From assembly GCA_039045975.1 (NCBI GenBank), contig JBCCJA010000003.1:62001-126000 (forward strand): a stretch of 64,000 bases of DNA. Direction: 5' to 3'. Below the pieces are notes generated by a model, which was given only the letters and a program-made list of their open reading frames with translations, did not search any database and was not told the origin of the DNA. Positions 45,123 to 55,598 of the stretch are shown here, piece by piece; position 1 is the first letter of the stretch, and each line of letters starts with the position of its first letter. The position numbers were made by a program, and so were the translations under genes. The stretch comes from JBCCJA01 sp039045975. Lineage in GTDB: Bacteria > Planctomycetota > Planctomycetia > Planctomycetales > Planctomycetaceae.

Positions 45123-45980
45123 GTGTCGCGGCTCGAATGGAGGGCGATAATCTCGTCGCTATCGGCCGCACCCGGCCGGTGATTCACTCGCGAATGAAGC
45201 GATAACTCCGAACGGCCGCAATCGGACCGCGCACACGAGCGAAGTCGTTGAGAAAAGAATAACGCGTGCGGCCGGTCCGGGGTCCGGTAGATGCTTCGTT
45301 TGAAAACTACGGCCGTGGGACTCCAACCCGGAACTAACGGGCTGTGAGTCAGCTGGCGGATTGCCGTAAGCCGCTATCCGATACGGGTTCGCAGGGTTAT
45401 GGGGAGTGTTGAGCCTGCTGCTTGCTTTTCCGGCCAACATTCTGAAGGCAGGCCACAGCACCGCGGCAACGTCTCATCAAAGTCTCGTGACGTTTGCTAC
45501 CTGCGAGCCCGCTGGCCTGAGGTCGACCGGGACTTTCTCAGCGTCATTGCCGCAATGCTCGACGCAGCATCTGTGCACAAAGATTGCAAAGCCGGCTCCT
45601 ACTTCCGCTGATTCCAATCTCGCCAGAGTTTGCTCTCGTCAGGGCTATACGCTCGGACGTGCGCATGAGGTGTACTCCGACAGTTGCCATGTCGATGCCG
45701 CCGTATCCGGCGCGACACTTTGCGGCTGACGCGCGAAAGTCTTCGGCCCGGTGTGTCATGCGGGTCAGACCATCCGCTGTTGCCGGTGGTATTGCGTCGA
45801 TTTCCAAGGTCGACTGGGCCGATCCTGAAGGAAAAACCCCTACATCCGGAAAATTCTTACGCGTGACAGCGCAGATACTTACGTGCACAGGCATGCGTTG
45901 GCATTTGATACATAGCTGGACAGACGCGTGAAAAATTGCTGGGCTCGACCGTGTCCACACGGCTCCGATGCGCTCGCCCG
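45123..45980. other. Divergent intergenic region upstream of the giant toxin gene
   Basis: These 858 bases separate the SecA-like gene from the giant gene and are more AT-rich than the surroundings. Several overlapping frames of 70-147 codons on both strands lack starts, ribosome sites or domain character, and I do not call them. A decayed tRNA-like segment lies at 45309-45356. Both promoters and possibly regulatory RNA should be here, but no specific site was recognised. Confidence 0.5.
45309..45356 (-). pseudogene. Decayed tRNA 3'-half remnant
   Basis: The plus-strand segment gtgggactccaacccggaac taacgg matches the reverse complement of a tRNA T arm and anticodon region. It is strikingly similar to the fragment at 59045 (gggactcgaacccggaac caacgg). 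Pairing in the anticodon stem is lost and there is no 5' half. It may be an old integration scar. Confidence 0.45.
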
Positions 45981-48900
45981 ATGTCACTTCCCGCTTGGCT
46001 GAATTCTTTCGTCCCCGCCCCCGGTCCGCGTGCGGGGCGTCCGCAGCGGTCGCGTCGTTCTCGCAAGGTTCCCGAGACGGCCGTGCCGCTGGAGGCGCGG
46101 ACGATGCTCAGCGGGGTCACGTCGACGCTCGTCGGCGGCGAGCTGACGATCGCGGGGACCGGTGGCGATGACGTGTTGCACGTCCGGGCCGAGTCGGGGC
46201 TCGTCGTCGTCGATCACAACAGCGCGGCGGTCGCGACCGGCGTGGCGGTCGGCGACGTAACCCTCCTGAGGGTCTCAGGCGGAGAGGGCGACGACACGCT
46301 GTCGGTCGACGAGTCGCTGGCCCAGACGCTTCACGTCGATAACGGGGCGTGGACCTACGAGATCGTTCTGAACGGCGAGAACGGCGACGACACGATCCTC
46401 GGCAGCGGCGTCGGCGAATACATCCAGACCGGGTTTGGGGCCGACATCGTCCGGGCCGGCGGCGGCGACGACCGGATCTTCGTCGACGCCGACGACGTCG
46501 AAGTTTCCGGCGGCGACGGCTACGACCGCGTCGGCGTGAACAGCTGGGGCGGCTATGCGGCGATCACGATCGACGTGTTCGCCGCCGACGTGGAGTGGTT
46601 CGCCGCGACGGAGCACGGCGATACGCTCGACGGCTCTTCGGCCGACTGGGTGTTGAACCTGTACGGCGAGGGCGGCGACGACATCCTGCTCGGCGGCACG
46701 GCGGGCGACCTGCTGGACGGCAACGGCGGGAACGACTTCCTCTCCGGCGGCCTCGGCGACGACGTCTTGAGGGGCGGCACGGGCGCCGACATTTTCCGCT
46801 ACGAGGCGGGCGGCGGGGACGACCGGATCACGGAGGGCTTCGAGGCCGGCGACACGATCGAGCTGGTCGGGGTCGCGTCGCTGACCGGCGACCCGGTCGC
46901 CGACCGGGCGTACCTCGACTCGATCCTGACCGTCAGTGGTTCGGCCGTGACGCTGACGTTCGACGGCGGCGAGACGCTAGAGGTGACCGTCCCGACCGGC
47001 GACGACGCCTCCCGGCGTCAGACGGTGCTCGACGCGGTCGTCGGCACCGGCGTCCGCTGGTGGCTGCACAACGACAACATCTTACAGGTACTGGGCACCT
47101 CGGCCGGCGATGTGATCACGGTGCGGGCCGACGCCGGCGGGCTGATCGAGGTCGTCGTCGGGGGCACGGCGTTCGCCACCGGCGTCGCGGCGACAAATTT
47201 ATCTTTTGTCGAGGTGCTCGGCGACGCCGGCGACGACGTATTGAGCGTCGACGCTTCGCTCGGATCGCTCACAGTGAAACTCCGCGGCGGGGCCGGCGAC
47301 GACACGTTGACCGGCGGTGACGGGGACGACACGCTCTGGGGCGACGGCGGGGCCGATAGTCTTAATAGCGGCGGCGGCGACGACCATCTCTATATCGACG
47401 GGCACGATACGTCGATCGATGCCGGGGCGGGCGACGACGAGGCGATCGGCGAGGGTACGGTCGGTGTCACCCTCGACGTCGCGGCCGCGGCGTTGGAGAC
47501 GGTCAAGGGCACAGCGGGCGACGACGTGTTCGACGCATCGTCCGCGACGTGGGACGTGAACCTGAACGGTGGGGCCGGCGACGACACGCTGACCGGCGGG
47601 GCCGGTGACGACCTGCTCAACGGCGGCGACGGCGACGACACGTTCGCGGCCGAGGGCGGCGATGACGTCCTCTATATCGATGGGTCCGACACGTCGGTCG
47701 ATGGCGGAACGGGCTACGACCGGGCCATCGGTCAAGGGTCGCTCGGTATCACGCTCGACGTGGCGACTGCCGCCCTCGAACGGGTCGACGGCACCAGCGG
47801 CGACGACGTGTTCGACGCGTCGGCGGCGACTTGGGACGTGAACCTGAACGGCGGGTCCGGCGACGACACGCTGACCGGCGGGTCCGGCGACGATTTAATT
47901 AAGGGTGGCTCCGGCGACGACACGTTCGCGTCCGGCGCCGGTGACGATATCCTTTATATCGACGGTTCAGACACGTCGGTCGACGCGGGGACAGGCTACG
48001 ACCGGGCCATCGGGGAAGGCGTCCTGGGCATCACTCTCGACGTGGCGGCCGCGGCTCTTGAGCGGGTCGACGGTACCAGCGGCGACGACGTGTTCGACGC
48101 GTCGGCGGCGACTTGGGACGTGAACCTGAACGGCGGGGCCGGCGACGACACGCTGATCGGCGGCGACGGTGACGACCTGCTCAAGGGCGGCGACGGCGAC
48201 GATAGTTTTAATAGCGGGGACGGCGACGACATCCTCTATATGGACGGTTCCGATACGTCGGTTGACGCCGGAACGGGCTACGACCGGGTCATCGGTCAGG
48301 GCGCTCTCGGTATCACACTCGACGTGGCCGCCGCGGCTCTTGAGCGGGTCGACGGTACCAGCGGCGACGACGTGTTCGACGCGTCGGCGGCGACCTGGGA
48401 CGTCAAGCTCTTCGGAAAAGGCGGCGACGACACGCTGACAGGCGGGCTCGGCGACGACTCGCTGTGGGGCGACGGCGGGGCCGACGTCTTAATCGGCGGC
48501 GACGGCGATGACACGATGTATAACGACGGCCTCGACACGTCGGTGATCGGGGGGGCCGGCTACGACATCGCCTACGGGTCGGGCACGGTCGGCATCACGC
48601 TCGACCTGGCGGCGTCGCAGGTCGAGTCGGTCAGCGGTTCGGAGGGCGACGACGTCTTCGACGCCTCGGCGGCGACGTGGGACGTGATCCTCCGCGGCGA
48701 GGGCGGGGACGACGTGCTGATCGGCGGCAGCGGTAACGACACGCTCGCCGGCCACGACGGGGCCGACTCGCTGTCAGGCGGAGCCGGCGACGACGACCTG
48801 TTCGGCGACGGGTACGACACGCTGATTGACGGCGGGGCCGGCTACGACATCCAGCGGACCCGCGAAGACCTCGGCGTCACGATCGACCTCGCCGCGGTGG

Positions 48901-51900
48901 AACTGGAGGTCGTCAACGGCGGCGTCGGCGACGACGTGCTGGACGGCTCGGACGCCGGCTGGGCCGTGATCGTCAAAGGCTTCGAGGGTGACGACCTGAT
49001 CTTCGGCGGCGACGGCGCCGACATCCTACAGGGCCTCGACGGCGCCGACCGTCTGGGCGGCGGGGCGGGCGACGACGCGGTCTACGGCGGGGCCGGGCTC
49101 GACACGTTCCTGTTCGAAGCCGGCTGGGGCGGCGAGCGGGTGCTCGACTTCGAGGCCGGCGAGACGATTGAGTTCTCGGGCTTCGCCCCGACCCGCGACC
49201 TGACCGGCGACGGCGTCTTCGACGAGGCCGACGTCTTGGCGTCCGCGAGCGAACTCGGCACGACGAAGATCGTCTTCGACCTGGGTCTCGGCGACCAGTT
49301 GACCGTGACGAAGGTCGGCGGGGCGACTACGGCCGATGTACTTGCCGGCGCGATCGTCGAAGTCGTTTTGAATCAGCCGCCGATCTTCGGCAGTCCGGTC
49401 TACGTTTTCGAAGTCCCCGCAGATTCTCAGCCGGGAGCGGAGATCGGGCAGGTCACGGCGACTGATCCCGACGGCCCTTCGTTGACTTACCGGATCGCGG
49501 CCGGAGACGAATCGGGTAACTTCGAGATAGACGCTGCCGACGGCACGCTGACTGTTTCCGATACGGCCGATTTTGATTCTGAAGTCGATACGGAATTTTC
49601 ACTTCTCATCGAAGTCACGGACGGCACGACGCCCGTGACGGTCACCACGGATATCCTCGTCACCTCGTTGACGCCTCTTGCGGCTGCGGACGATTCCGCG
49701 TTTGCGTTCGCAGATTCGATCGTCGTCGACGTCCTCGCGAACGACTACGGGCCTGCCGGATCGAACCTGCGTGTCGTCTCCGTCGAGAATGGTATTCATG
49801 GCTCAACGGAGATCGTCCGCAATATCCCACAGTGGTTGCAGACGGAGTTCGAGCTCGACGGCACCTTCGCCTCTATCGATGACTATGTCCTCGCGACTTA
49901 CGGCTCGTGGGAGTCTCTTGCACAAGTCGACCCGTCGGCCGGACGCCTGGCGGTTCGCTACACGAAGTTTGACCGCACGTTTTCCGGCGAGGAGTCGTTT
50001 TCGTACGTCATTGAAACGGACAGCGGACGGCAGGCCACCGGCCGATTGACCGTCTTCCTGCAGCCGGGTCTGAACACGCCGTCGCCCCCTGGCCCCGGAG
50101 ATCCGCAGCCGGTCGGTCCCGGGGAATGGCACGCGTTCGACCCGTCGGCGGCCGGAGATGACTTTACGACGATCGAGCTCGCAGGATTGACGGGCACGAG
50201 TCTCACCGCGTTTTCGGTGGCAGGCCTGGAAACGCCGACACTGCCTGAAGACGGAACGACCACCGCGGACGACAGTGGCGATTACGACTGGGACGACGAT
50301 TCCGGCGTGACGTACTCGGGCGTGCGGACTTTTAACTCGTCGACGACCACGACATCGACGGGAGACCCGCTCGGCGTCTGGACTTATACCGAAGTCTTCT
50401 GGGCGACATTCACGGCGAACGGCGCGTCGGCGGACGGATCTTCGACGGTCTCGACGACCGGGTTTTATGGCTACACCCTCAATGCCGGCGGCAGTCCCGA
50501 CTCCGCCTACTTCGACTTCACGGCCACAACGATCATCACGTCGAACGGGTCGAATATAATACCGGTTGAGGGTGGGTCTGTTACGCACACCTGGCTAGAC
50601 ACCCTCAACCACAAACTCACGATCGGACATAGTGCCGACTTCGTATCCGGGCTGATGACCGGTCATGAAACCGAATCCGGAAATAACACGTACAGCCACA
50701 CCGACTCTGGAAGCTACCTTTATTCTATCGACGGCGGGAGCGTCGATGGCACAGTTGGCGGAAAGGGCCTTGAAACGACAGATTACTCTAACGCAACGTT
50801 TTACTCTCGGTTGCCGAACGCTGATCTGAGCCGCTCCGGATTCTCTACGATAACGACGACATCAAACGCATCCGACTACTACGCGGGGAGTGGAAGTTTC
50901 TCGCGGTCGGGATCGCACGGCGATCGGGTCTATAATTCAAGCGGTAGCGCCGAAGAATCCGGCGCGAGCCACGACTCCTCTTCATCGAACACGACTGCTA
51001 TATTGACCACGGCCGGATGGTCCCTTGTTTCCGGAATCGGCTTTGCTTACGGAGGCTCAACTAATTCAACGGGCAGTGTGACTAACGGCGGATACACGCA
51101 GACGATAGAAGGTGGATCACTGACTGGCAGTTTCGACGCAAGCTCGAAAAGTGACTCGTCGGCGAATTATCGAGTTGATTCAGTTTATGATTTGCTCGGC
51201 GGATGGTCGGTTACTGGAGTCGCCGACACGAGCGGCGACGCGTCAGCCGAGAGTTCATACAACGGTAAAGGGTCCTACACGCGATCGACGACCGACCCTG
51301 ACGGACGCAAGTCGACGAATTCAGGGACGGTTCTCGAAAACGGTAAGAATAAGGCCTGGTCGTCTTACGCTAACGATTTCGCGTTTTTGTCAGACAGCTG
51401 GACGCAGACCGGCGGAAGTTCTGAAAGTTTCAGCGAAGGCGAATCACGCTCGTCGTACGACCAGTCCGGTTCGTATTCGTACACACCGAGAGACGGCGAC
51501 GGTCCGATCGCCGGTGCGACCGTAAGCGGAGGTTCTAAAGGAAACGGCAAAACCGAAATGATATATGACTCGTGGACAAAGTCGTCATTCTCAGGCGGAG
51601 CTTGGGCGTCCACCGGAGGGAGCAGTCAGGCCGATTCCGGCAGCCGCCATTCCGAATATAATGCGAACTCTTCGGGGACTGGATGGTCCGTCGATGAAAG
51701 CGGCGCGTCGAATGATTATTACGAAACGACGTCAGGGGACGTGTACGACGGCAGCGGCTGGACGCAGGCGACCGGTTCCGGCAAGGCGTGGGGTGACTCG
51801 AATGCGAGCTCGAAGCAGAGTCGCGAAACGAAAAAAACGGAAGTCGTCGATGGTCGGTCGCTAACGGTTGAATCGAAAGGCAGTACCGAAAACGGTTCGC

Positions 51901-54900
51901 AGACTCAGTACAAAGTCACCAACACGTTCGGGCCTTCCGGTTGGGTCGATTCGGGTACGTCAGATTCGAAAGGCACTTACAGTTCGACATCGGCGGTGAC
52001 GACGAGCGGCGTGTCCAAGCCGCTGGGGGGGACGGGATGGTCGGCGACGGGAACGTTTACAGAGACCGTGAACGACAACGTCACCGACGGCACGTGGGAC
52101 TCGCAATCGGTTCTCGGCCCCGACGGCGAGTGGGTACTTTCGAGTGGCAGCCGCGGCAACAGCATCGACGGGTCGACTGACTACGACGGCACGTCTTCAG
52201 GAACATACAGCGAGCCGATAGACGGCGGCTCGGTGAGCGGGTCGCTTAACATTACGAGTACGGCCGATTCGTCTTATTCCGGCTCGACGAGTGAGACGGT
52301 GGTAGACGGGGAATGGGTTGTCGATACCGGCAAGCGTTCAGTCACCTTCAGCAGTTCGAGTTTAAACGAGCGTGCGGGAAGCGGTTCTTATTCGCGCAAG
52401 TCGAGCGACGGGACGGTCAGCGGAACCGCGACACATCAAAGCAAGTCGAAAAGCGATGTCACAAACGGGTCTGCGACGGAAGAGTACGAAAGCGGCGTCG
52501 GCTGGGTACTCACGTCGGGCAGTCGAGATGCGGAATCTTCGTACGAATCCGACTACAAAGGAACGAACGACTCGACCACTTCCGACACATCGACGAAAAG
52601 TGGTTGGTTGCGAACGACGTCGTCTAGCGTGACGACCTCCGAATCTGTTGCGGGCGGCACATGGGCGACTGCCTCGGGTAACAGCACGAGCCGTATCGAT
52701 GTCGGGACGTGGAACACGACCGGAACGACGCAAAAGGGCGTCAGCCGGTCTTTCGGCGGCTTTACGCTGATCGGAGATGAGACGTCCGAGTCTACGAACA
52801 GCAGTACCGACTACACCTCGGTCGGCGAAACGTTCGACAAGGCTGCGAAGACTTGGGTGACGCAACCCACGACCGGCGGCGTCACGAGTAAATCAACGAC
52901 CGAAACCACTTTCAGCGGCGTCGGGGGGAGCTCGTCTCAGCTTAATACAAAAACCCAATCAAAGTCCTCCTCCGACGTTAACGGCACGGTAACGGAACTG
53001 CCCGACGGGACTTACGACCTCAGCGGGATTACCGGAAAGGCCTCCGCGTCGAGTAGCGGCGAACTGGACTTCACTTTCGATAGTAAGACGACGATAGACA
53101 CCGGGGTCATCACGGGTAACGAATCACTGTCGGGATTCGATAAATATTCGTTCAATACATCAGTCGAATTCGAACTCCAAGCCGGTTCCGATCCGGCGAA
53201 GTGGGTCGCGACGGGCGGAAGCGATCAGGTCGACGGTTCCGGCGAACGGAAATGGGCCTACGACGCGGAAGGCACGACGACCGCTTCGGCCGCCCCCGAC
53301 CCCGAGATCATTTCGGACAACCACGAGCGGACCGAGTCCCGCAAGGGCGACGTCTTGGACAGCTACGTTTACAGCCTCACGAGTAAATTCTCGCCTTCCG
53401 GGTGGTCCGTTACCGATTCGTCCGGTTCGGTCGATCGGACATATAATTGGTTCGAGAAATCGGAGACGGAACGGGAGCAGACGCGAGCCCTCACCGCCGG
53501 TGATTGGGTCCGTAGTGATAAAGCGAGTTCGGAGTCTCAAACTAACACGACGCAGAACATCACGTTCGAATTCGTCGGCGGGGGCTGGAAGACCACGGCG
53601 GACGACACTACGACCGTCCAGACGGCGAAAACGAATCGGGAGGCTTCGGAAACGGATCCGGCCGGGTATGACTACGATCAAGAGATGACGTTTTCGCGAG
53701 AGTACGACAGCAAGTCGACGACCACGTCTTCACTCGGCACGCCGCCCACTACGACGACAGACAGTGAAAACGAGACGGTTGCACTGACCGGTTCACATAA
53801 ATTTCTTGTACCGTATTTTTTCGACGGCCTGGATTCTTACGACGAAGGACAACTCGAGTTCGAGTATGAACATAGTCACGGCAGCGATGCGACATATAAG
53901 GGCAAACAGAAGCACACGTTGAGCGGATACGCGGGGGACGACCCCGTCATAGTCCTCGACCTGCTCGATCCGATGTTCTATAGCCCGGGCATCAGTCTCA
54001 GCGGGGCCGCGGAAGACTTAAGGCCAGGAGAAATTGATCCACTGTTCGGGAGCGAGGTGCACCCTGCCGATCCGGTATTGCCGCCGGTGTTCGGCGTTGT
54101 CGCGGCAGGCGGTTCGGCCCCCGAGCCGTTGAGCCCGACGCTGCCGGAGAAACTCGACGGCGTCGGCGTGATCGAAGTTTCGCCGGGCGACGGCGGAGCC
54201 GGTGGCGGGGACGACGACTACGGGGTCGACGACTTCCTCTGGGACGCGTTCATCGGGGACGAGCCTTGGACGCCCCTCGACTACGTACAGTTCGCGGCCG
54301 AGACCGCCAGTGTTATCGACCCCTCTCCGGCCTCAGACTGGATCGCCGCCGGCGCGTACGCGCTCGAAGGTGATTACGTCAACGCGGGCATCTCGTTCGG
54401 TGCCGGCTTCGTCCCGTTCGGGGCCGACAAGATCGCCAAGGCCGGCGTCGCCGCCGGCAAGACTGCGGCGAAGAGGGCGGCGAAAGCGGGTGTGAATGGC
54501 GTGGTGCAGGGAGCGGATGAGGTTGTCGCCGGGGTCGGTAAGGCAGTCGACGGCGGCTGTTTTGTGGCGGGGACGCCGGTGCGGCTGTCTTCGGTGGCCG
54601 CGGTCGCACGTGTCGGTGCTGAGGCTGAACTTCCCGACTTCGAACTCGAAAGCGCACCGATCGAGGCGGTCGGGCTGGGAGCCCGGGTGCCCGAGACGAA
54701 CCCGGACGGATCGTACGACTTTACGTTTGCCGAGCCTGATCAGACGTGGTTGCAAATCGGGTTTCGAATGGCCCGCCCCGACGGGGCATTGGTCGAAATC
54801 GACCTGCTGCGGCCGCAGTGGTGGATCGAAGAGCACGGATTGGCCGTCGGCGGCACCCTGCCGTTCTTCCTGACCGAGATCGAGACCGAGGGGCTCGCCG

Positions 54901-55595
54901 AGGTCACGTCGATCGGCCCGGCCCCGGCGATCCGGCCGGGCGTCGGCAGCGTCGTGACCGGCCGCTTCGTGACCCGCGGCGTCGGCAACGTCGTGCGGGT
55001 CACGCTCGAGAACGGCTCGGCCCTGGAAGGCACCGACATCCACCCGGCCTGGGTCCCGGCCCGCGAAGAGTGGGTACCGCTGGGTGAGCTGCAGCCGGGA
55101 GATGAGCTGGACACCCCGACCGGTCCGTTAGCAGTGGCGTCGGTAACGCCATTCGAAAAATCGGCTGACGTTTACAATATCGAAGTGCATGGGCATCATG
55201 TTTATCGCGCCGGTGACAGCTCGATCCTTGTCCACAACAGCGACCCCTGCCTTGTTCAGCTCGGAACTCCCGGCGCGATTGAGACTGCAAGGCGGGCAGC
55301 CGGAGGCTTCGAGAACCTACAATGCAAAGAATGCGCGGAGTCTATAGCGAATGCCCTGCGAAGGAATGGCCAAGCAGGTGAATACATTGACATCAAGGCA
55401 AGCTCCGACTTTATCTTCAGCAAGCGTCACCCCCATGCCTCAATCACAATCAATGGATGGCATCGGGGGATACTTATTGGAGACACGGTTTTCGATAATT
55501 TGAGCCCAAATGGAATACCGCTTCAGCAATGGCTGGCAGACTTTGATGCCATTGGCGGCATCAGTGCCAGAAACATTACTCGCACGCCTATTTAA
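45981..55595 (+). CDS. Giant polymorphic toxin: RTX repeats, Hint domain, papain-fold tip
   Basis: The 3204-residue protein starts with a basic region and an LEPR-like motif (LEARTML, 37-43) typical of planctomycete giant exported proteins. Residues about 60-1130 hold GGxGxDxxx calcium-binding RTX-type repeats, including 94-residue near-copies. Next are a cadherin-like domain (from FEVPADSQPG, about 1142), a VLANDYGP segment, and about 1200 Ser/Thr/Gly-rich residues (1427-2660). A Hint autoprocessing domain runs from Cys2860 (GCFVAGTPV) to His3085-Asn3086 (ILVHN). The final 115 residues resemble the Tox-PL-2 papain-fold toxin, with Cys3115 (QCKECA) and His3161 (WHRGI). GC drops sharply after the Hint domain. 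ATG 45981 is preferred to the start at 45936. Confidence 0.88.
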   Translation: MSLPAWLNSFVPAPGPRAGRPQRSRRSRKVPETAVPLEARTMLSGVTSTLVGGELTIAGTGGDDVLHVRAESGLVVVDHNSAAVATGVAVGDVTLLRVSGGEGDDTLSVDESLAQTLHVDNGAWTYEIVLNGENGDDTILGSGVGEYIQTGFGADIVRAGGGDDRIFVDADDVEVSGGDGYDRVGVNSWGGYAAITIDVFAADVEWFAATEHGDTLDGSSADWVLNLYGEGGDDILLGGTAGDLLDGNGGNDFLSGGLGDDVLRGGTGADIFRYEAGGGDDRITEGFEAGDTIELVGVASLTGDPVADRAYLDSILTVSGSAVTLTFDGGETLEVTVPTGDDASRRQTVLDAVVGTGVRWWLHNDNILQVLGTSAGDVITVRADAGGLIEVVVGGTAFATGVAATNLSFVEVLGDAGDDVLSVDASLGSLTVKLRGGAGDDTLTGGDGDDTLWGDGGADSLNSGGGDDHLYIDGHDTSIDAGAGDDEAIGEGTVGVTLDVAAAALETVKGTAGDDVFDASSATWDVNLNGGAGDDTLTGGAGDDLLNGGDGDDTFAAEGGDDVLYIDGSDTSVDGGTGYDRAIGQGSLGITLDVATAALERVDGTSGDDVFDASAATWDVNLNGGSGDDTLTGGSGDDLIKGGSGDDTFASGAGDDILYIDGSDTSVDAGTGYDRAIGEGVLGITLDVAAAALERVDGTSGDDVFDASAATWDVNLNGGAGDDTLIGGDGDDLLKGGDGDDSFNSGDGDDILYMDGSDTSVDAGTGYDRVIGQGALGITLDVAAAALERVDGTSGDDVFDASAATWDVKLFGKGGDDTLTGGLGDDSLWGDGGADVLIGGDGDDTMYNDGLDTSVIGGAGYDIAYGSGTVGITLDLAASQVESVSGSEGDDVFDASAATWDVILRGEGGDDVLIGGSGNDTLAGHDGADSLSGGAGDDDLFGDGYDTLIDGGAGYDIQRTREDLGVTIDLAAVELEVVNGGVGDDVLDGSDAGWAVIVKGFEGDDLIFGGDGADILQGLDGADRLGGGAGDDAVYGGAGLDTFLFEAGWGGERVLDFEAGETIEFSGFAPTRDLTGDGVFDEADVLASASELGTTKIVFDLGLGDQLTVTKVGGATTADVLAGAIVEVVLNQPPIFGSPVYVFEVPADSQPGAEIGQVTATDPDGPSLTYRIAAGDESGNFEIDAADGTLTVSDTADFDSEVDTEFSLLIEVTDGTTPVTVTTDILVTSLTPLAAADDSAFAFADSIVVDVLANDYGPAGSNLRVVSVENGIHGSTEIVRNIPQWLQTEFELDGTFASIDDYVLATYGSWESLAQVDPSAGRLAVRYTKFDRTFSGEESFSYVIETDSGRQATGRLTVFLQPGLNTPSPPGPGDPQPVGPGEWHAFDPSAAGDDFTTIELAGLTGTSLTAFSVAGLETPTLPEDGTTTADDSGDYDWDDDSGVTYSGVRTFNSSTTTTSTGDPLGVWTYTEVFWATFTANGASADGSSTVSTTGFYGYTLNAGGSPDSAYFDFTATTIITSNGSNIIPVEGGSVTHTWLDTLNHKLTIGHSADFVSGLMTGHETESGNNTYSHTDSGSYLYSIDGGSVDGTVGGKGLETTDYSNATFYSRLPNADLSRSGFSTITTTSNASDYYAGSGSFSRSGSHGDRVYNSSGSAEESGASHDSSSSNTTAILTTAGWSLVSGIGFAYGGSTNSTGSVTNGGYTQTIEGGSLTGSFDASSKSDSSANYRVDSVYDLLGGWSVTGVADTSGDASAESSYNGKGSYTRSTTDPDGRKSTNSGTVLENGKNKAWSSYANDFAFLSDSWTQTGGSSESFSEGESRSSYDQSGSYSYTPRDGDGPIAGATVSGGSKGNGKTEMIYDSWTKSSFSGGAWASTGGSSQADSGSRHSEYNANSSGTGWSVDESGASNDYYETTSGDVYDGSGWTQATGSGKAWGDSNASSKQSRETKKTEVVDGRSLTVESKGSTENGSQTQYKVTNTFGPSGWVDSGTSDSKGTYSSTSAVTTSGVSKPLGGTGWSATGTFTETVNDNVTDGTWDSQSVLGPDGEWVLSSGSRGNSIDGSTDYDGTSSGTYSEPIDGGSVSGSLNITSTADSSYSGSTSETVVDGEWVVDTGKRSVTFSSSSLNERAGSGSYSRKSSDGTVSGTATHQSKSKSDVTNGSATEEYESGVGWVLTSGSRDAESSYESDYKGTNDSTTSDTSTKSGWLRTTSSSVTTSESVAGGTWATASGNSTSRIDVGTWNTTGTTQKGVSRSFGGFTLIGDETSESTNSSTDYTSVGETFDKAAKTWVTQPTTGGVTSKSTTETTFSGVGGSSSQLNTKTQSKSSSDVNGTVTELPDGTYDLSGITGKASASSSGELDFTFDSKTTIDTGVITGNESLSGFDKYSFNTSVEFELQAGSDPAKWVATGGSDQVDGSGERKWAYDAEGTTTASAAPDPEIISDNHERTESRKGDVLDSYVYSLTSKFSPSGWSVTDSSGSVDRTYNWFEKSETEREQTRALTAGDWVRSDKASSESQTNTTQNITFEFVGGGWKTTADDTTTVQTAKTNREASETDPAGYDYDQEMTFSREYDSKSTTTSSLGTPPTTTTDSENETVALTGSHKFLVPYFFDGLDSYDEGQLEFEYEHSHGSDATYKGKQKHTLSGYAGDDPVIVLDLLDPMFYSPGISLSGAAEDLRPGEIDPLFGSEVHPADPVLPPVFGVVAAGGSAPEPLSPTLPEKLDGVGVIEVSPGDGGAGGGDDDYGVDDFLWDAFIGDEPWTPLDYVQFAAETASVIDPSPASDWIAAGAYALEGDYVNAGISFGAGFVPFGADKIAKAGVAAGKTAAKRAAKAGVNGVVQGADEVVAGVGKAVDGGCFVAGTPVRLSSVAAVARVGAEAELPDFELESAPIEAVGLGARVPETNPDGSYDFTFAEPDQTWLQIGFRMARPDGALVEIDLLRPQWWIEEHGLAVGGTLPFFLTEIETEGLAEVTSIGPAPAIRPGVGSVVTGRFVTRGVGNVVRVTLENGSALEGTDIHPAWVPAREEWVPLGELQPGDELDTPTGPLAVASVTPFEKSADVYNIEVHGHHVYRAGDSSILVHNSDPCLVQLGTPGAIETARRAAGGFENLQCKECAESIANALRRNGQAGEYIDIKASSDFIFSKRHPHASITINGWHRGILIGDTVFDNLSPNGIPLQQWLADFDAIGGISARNITRTPI
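47517..48644 (+). repeat. Four tandem 282-bp coding repeats in the giant gene
   Basis: Units start at 47517, 47799, 48081 and 48363 and encode 94 residues each. Each begins GDDVFDAS, passes through LYIDGSDTSVD (or a variant) and ends LERVDGTS. Neighbouring copies are nearly identical in DNA, while flanking units (before 47517 and after 48645) are more diverged. This is consistent with recent duplication, and the copy number may vary between strains. Confidence 0.85.
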
Positions 55596-55598
55596 ACT

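Noticed and set aside
45399..45987. Three small frames (70, 115 and 147 codons) in the SecA/toxin gap
   Set aside because: They overlap on opposite strands, lack ribosome sites and show no domain or protein-like composition.
47517..48644. CRISPR-like array from regular spacing
   Set aside because: Units are 282 bp, coding, in frame and encode RTX-type repeats. There are no short repeats with unique spacers.
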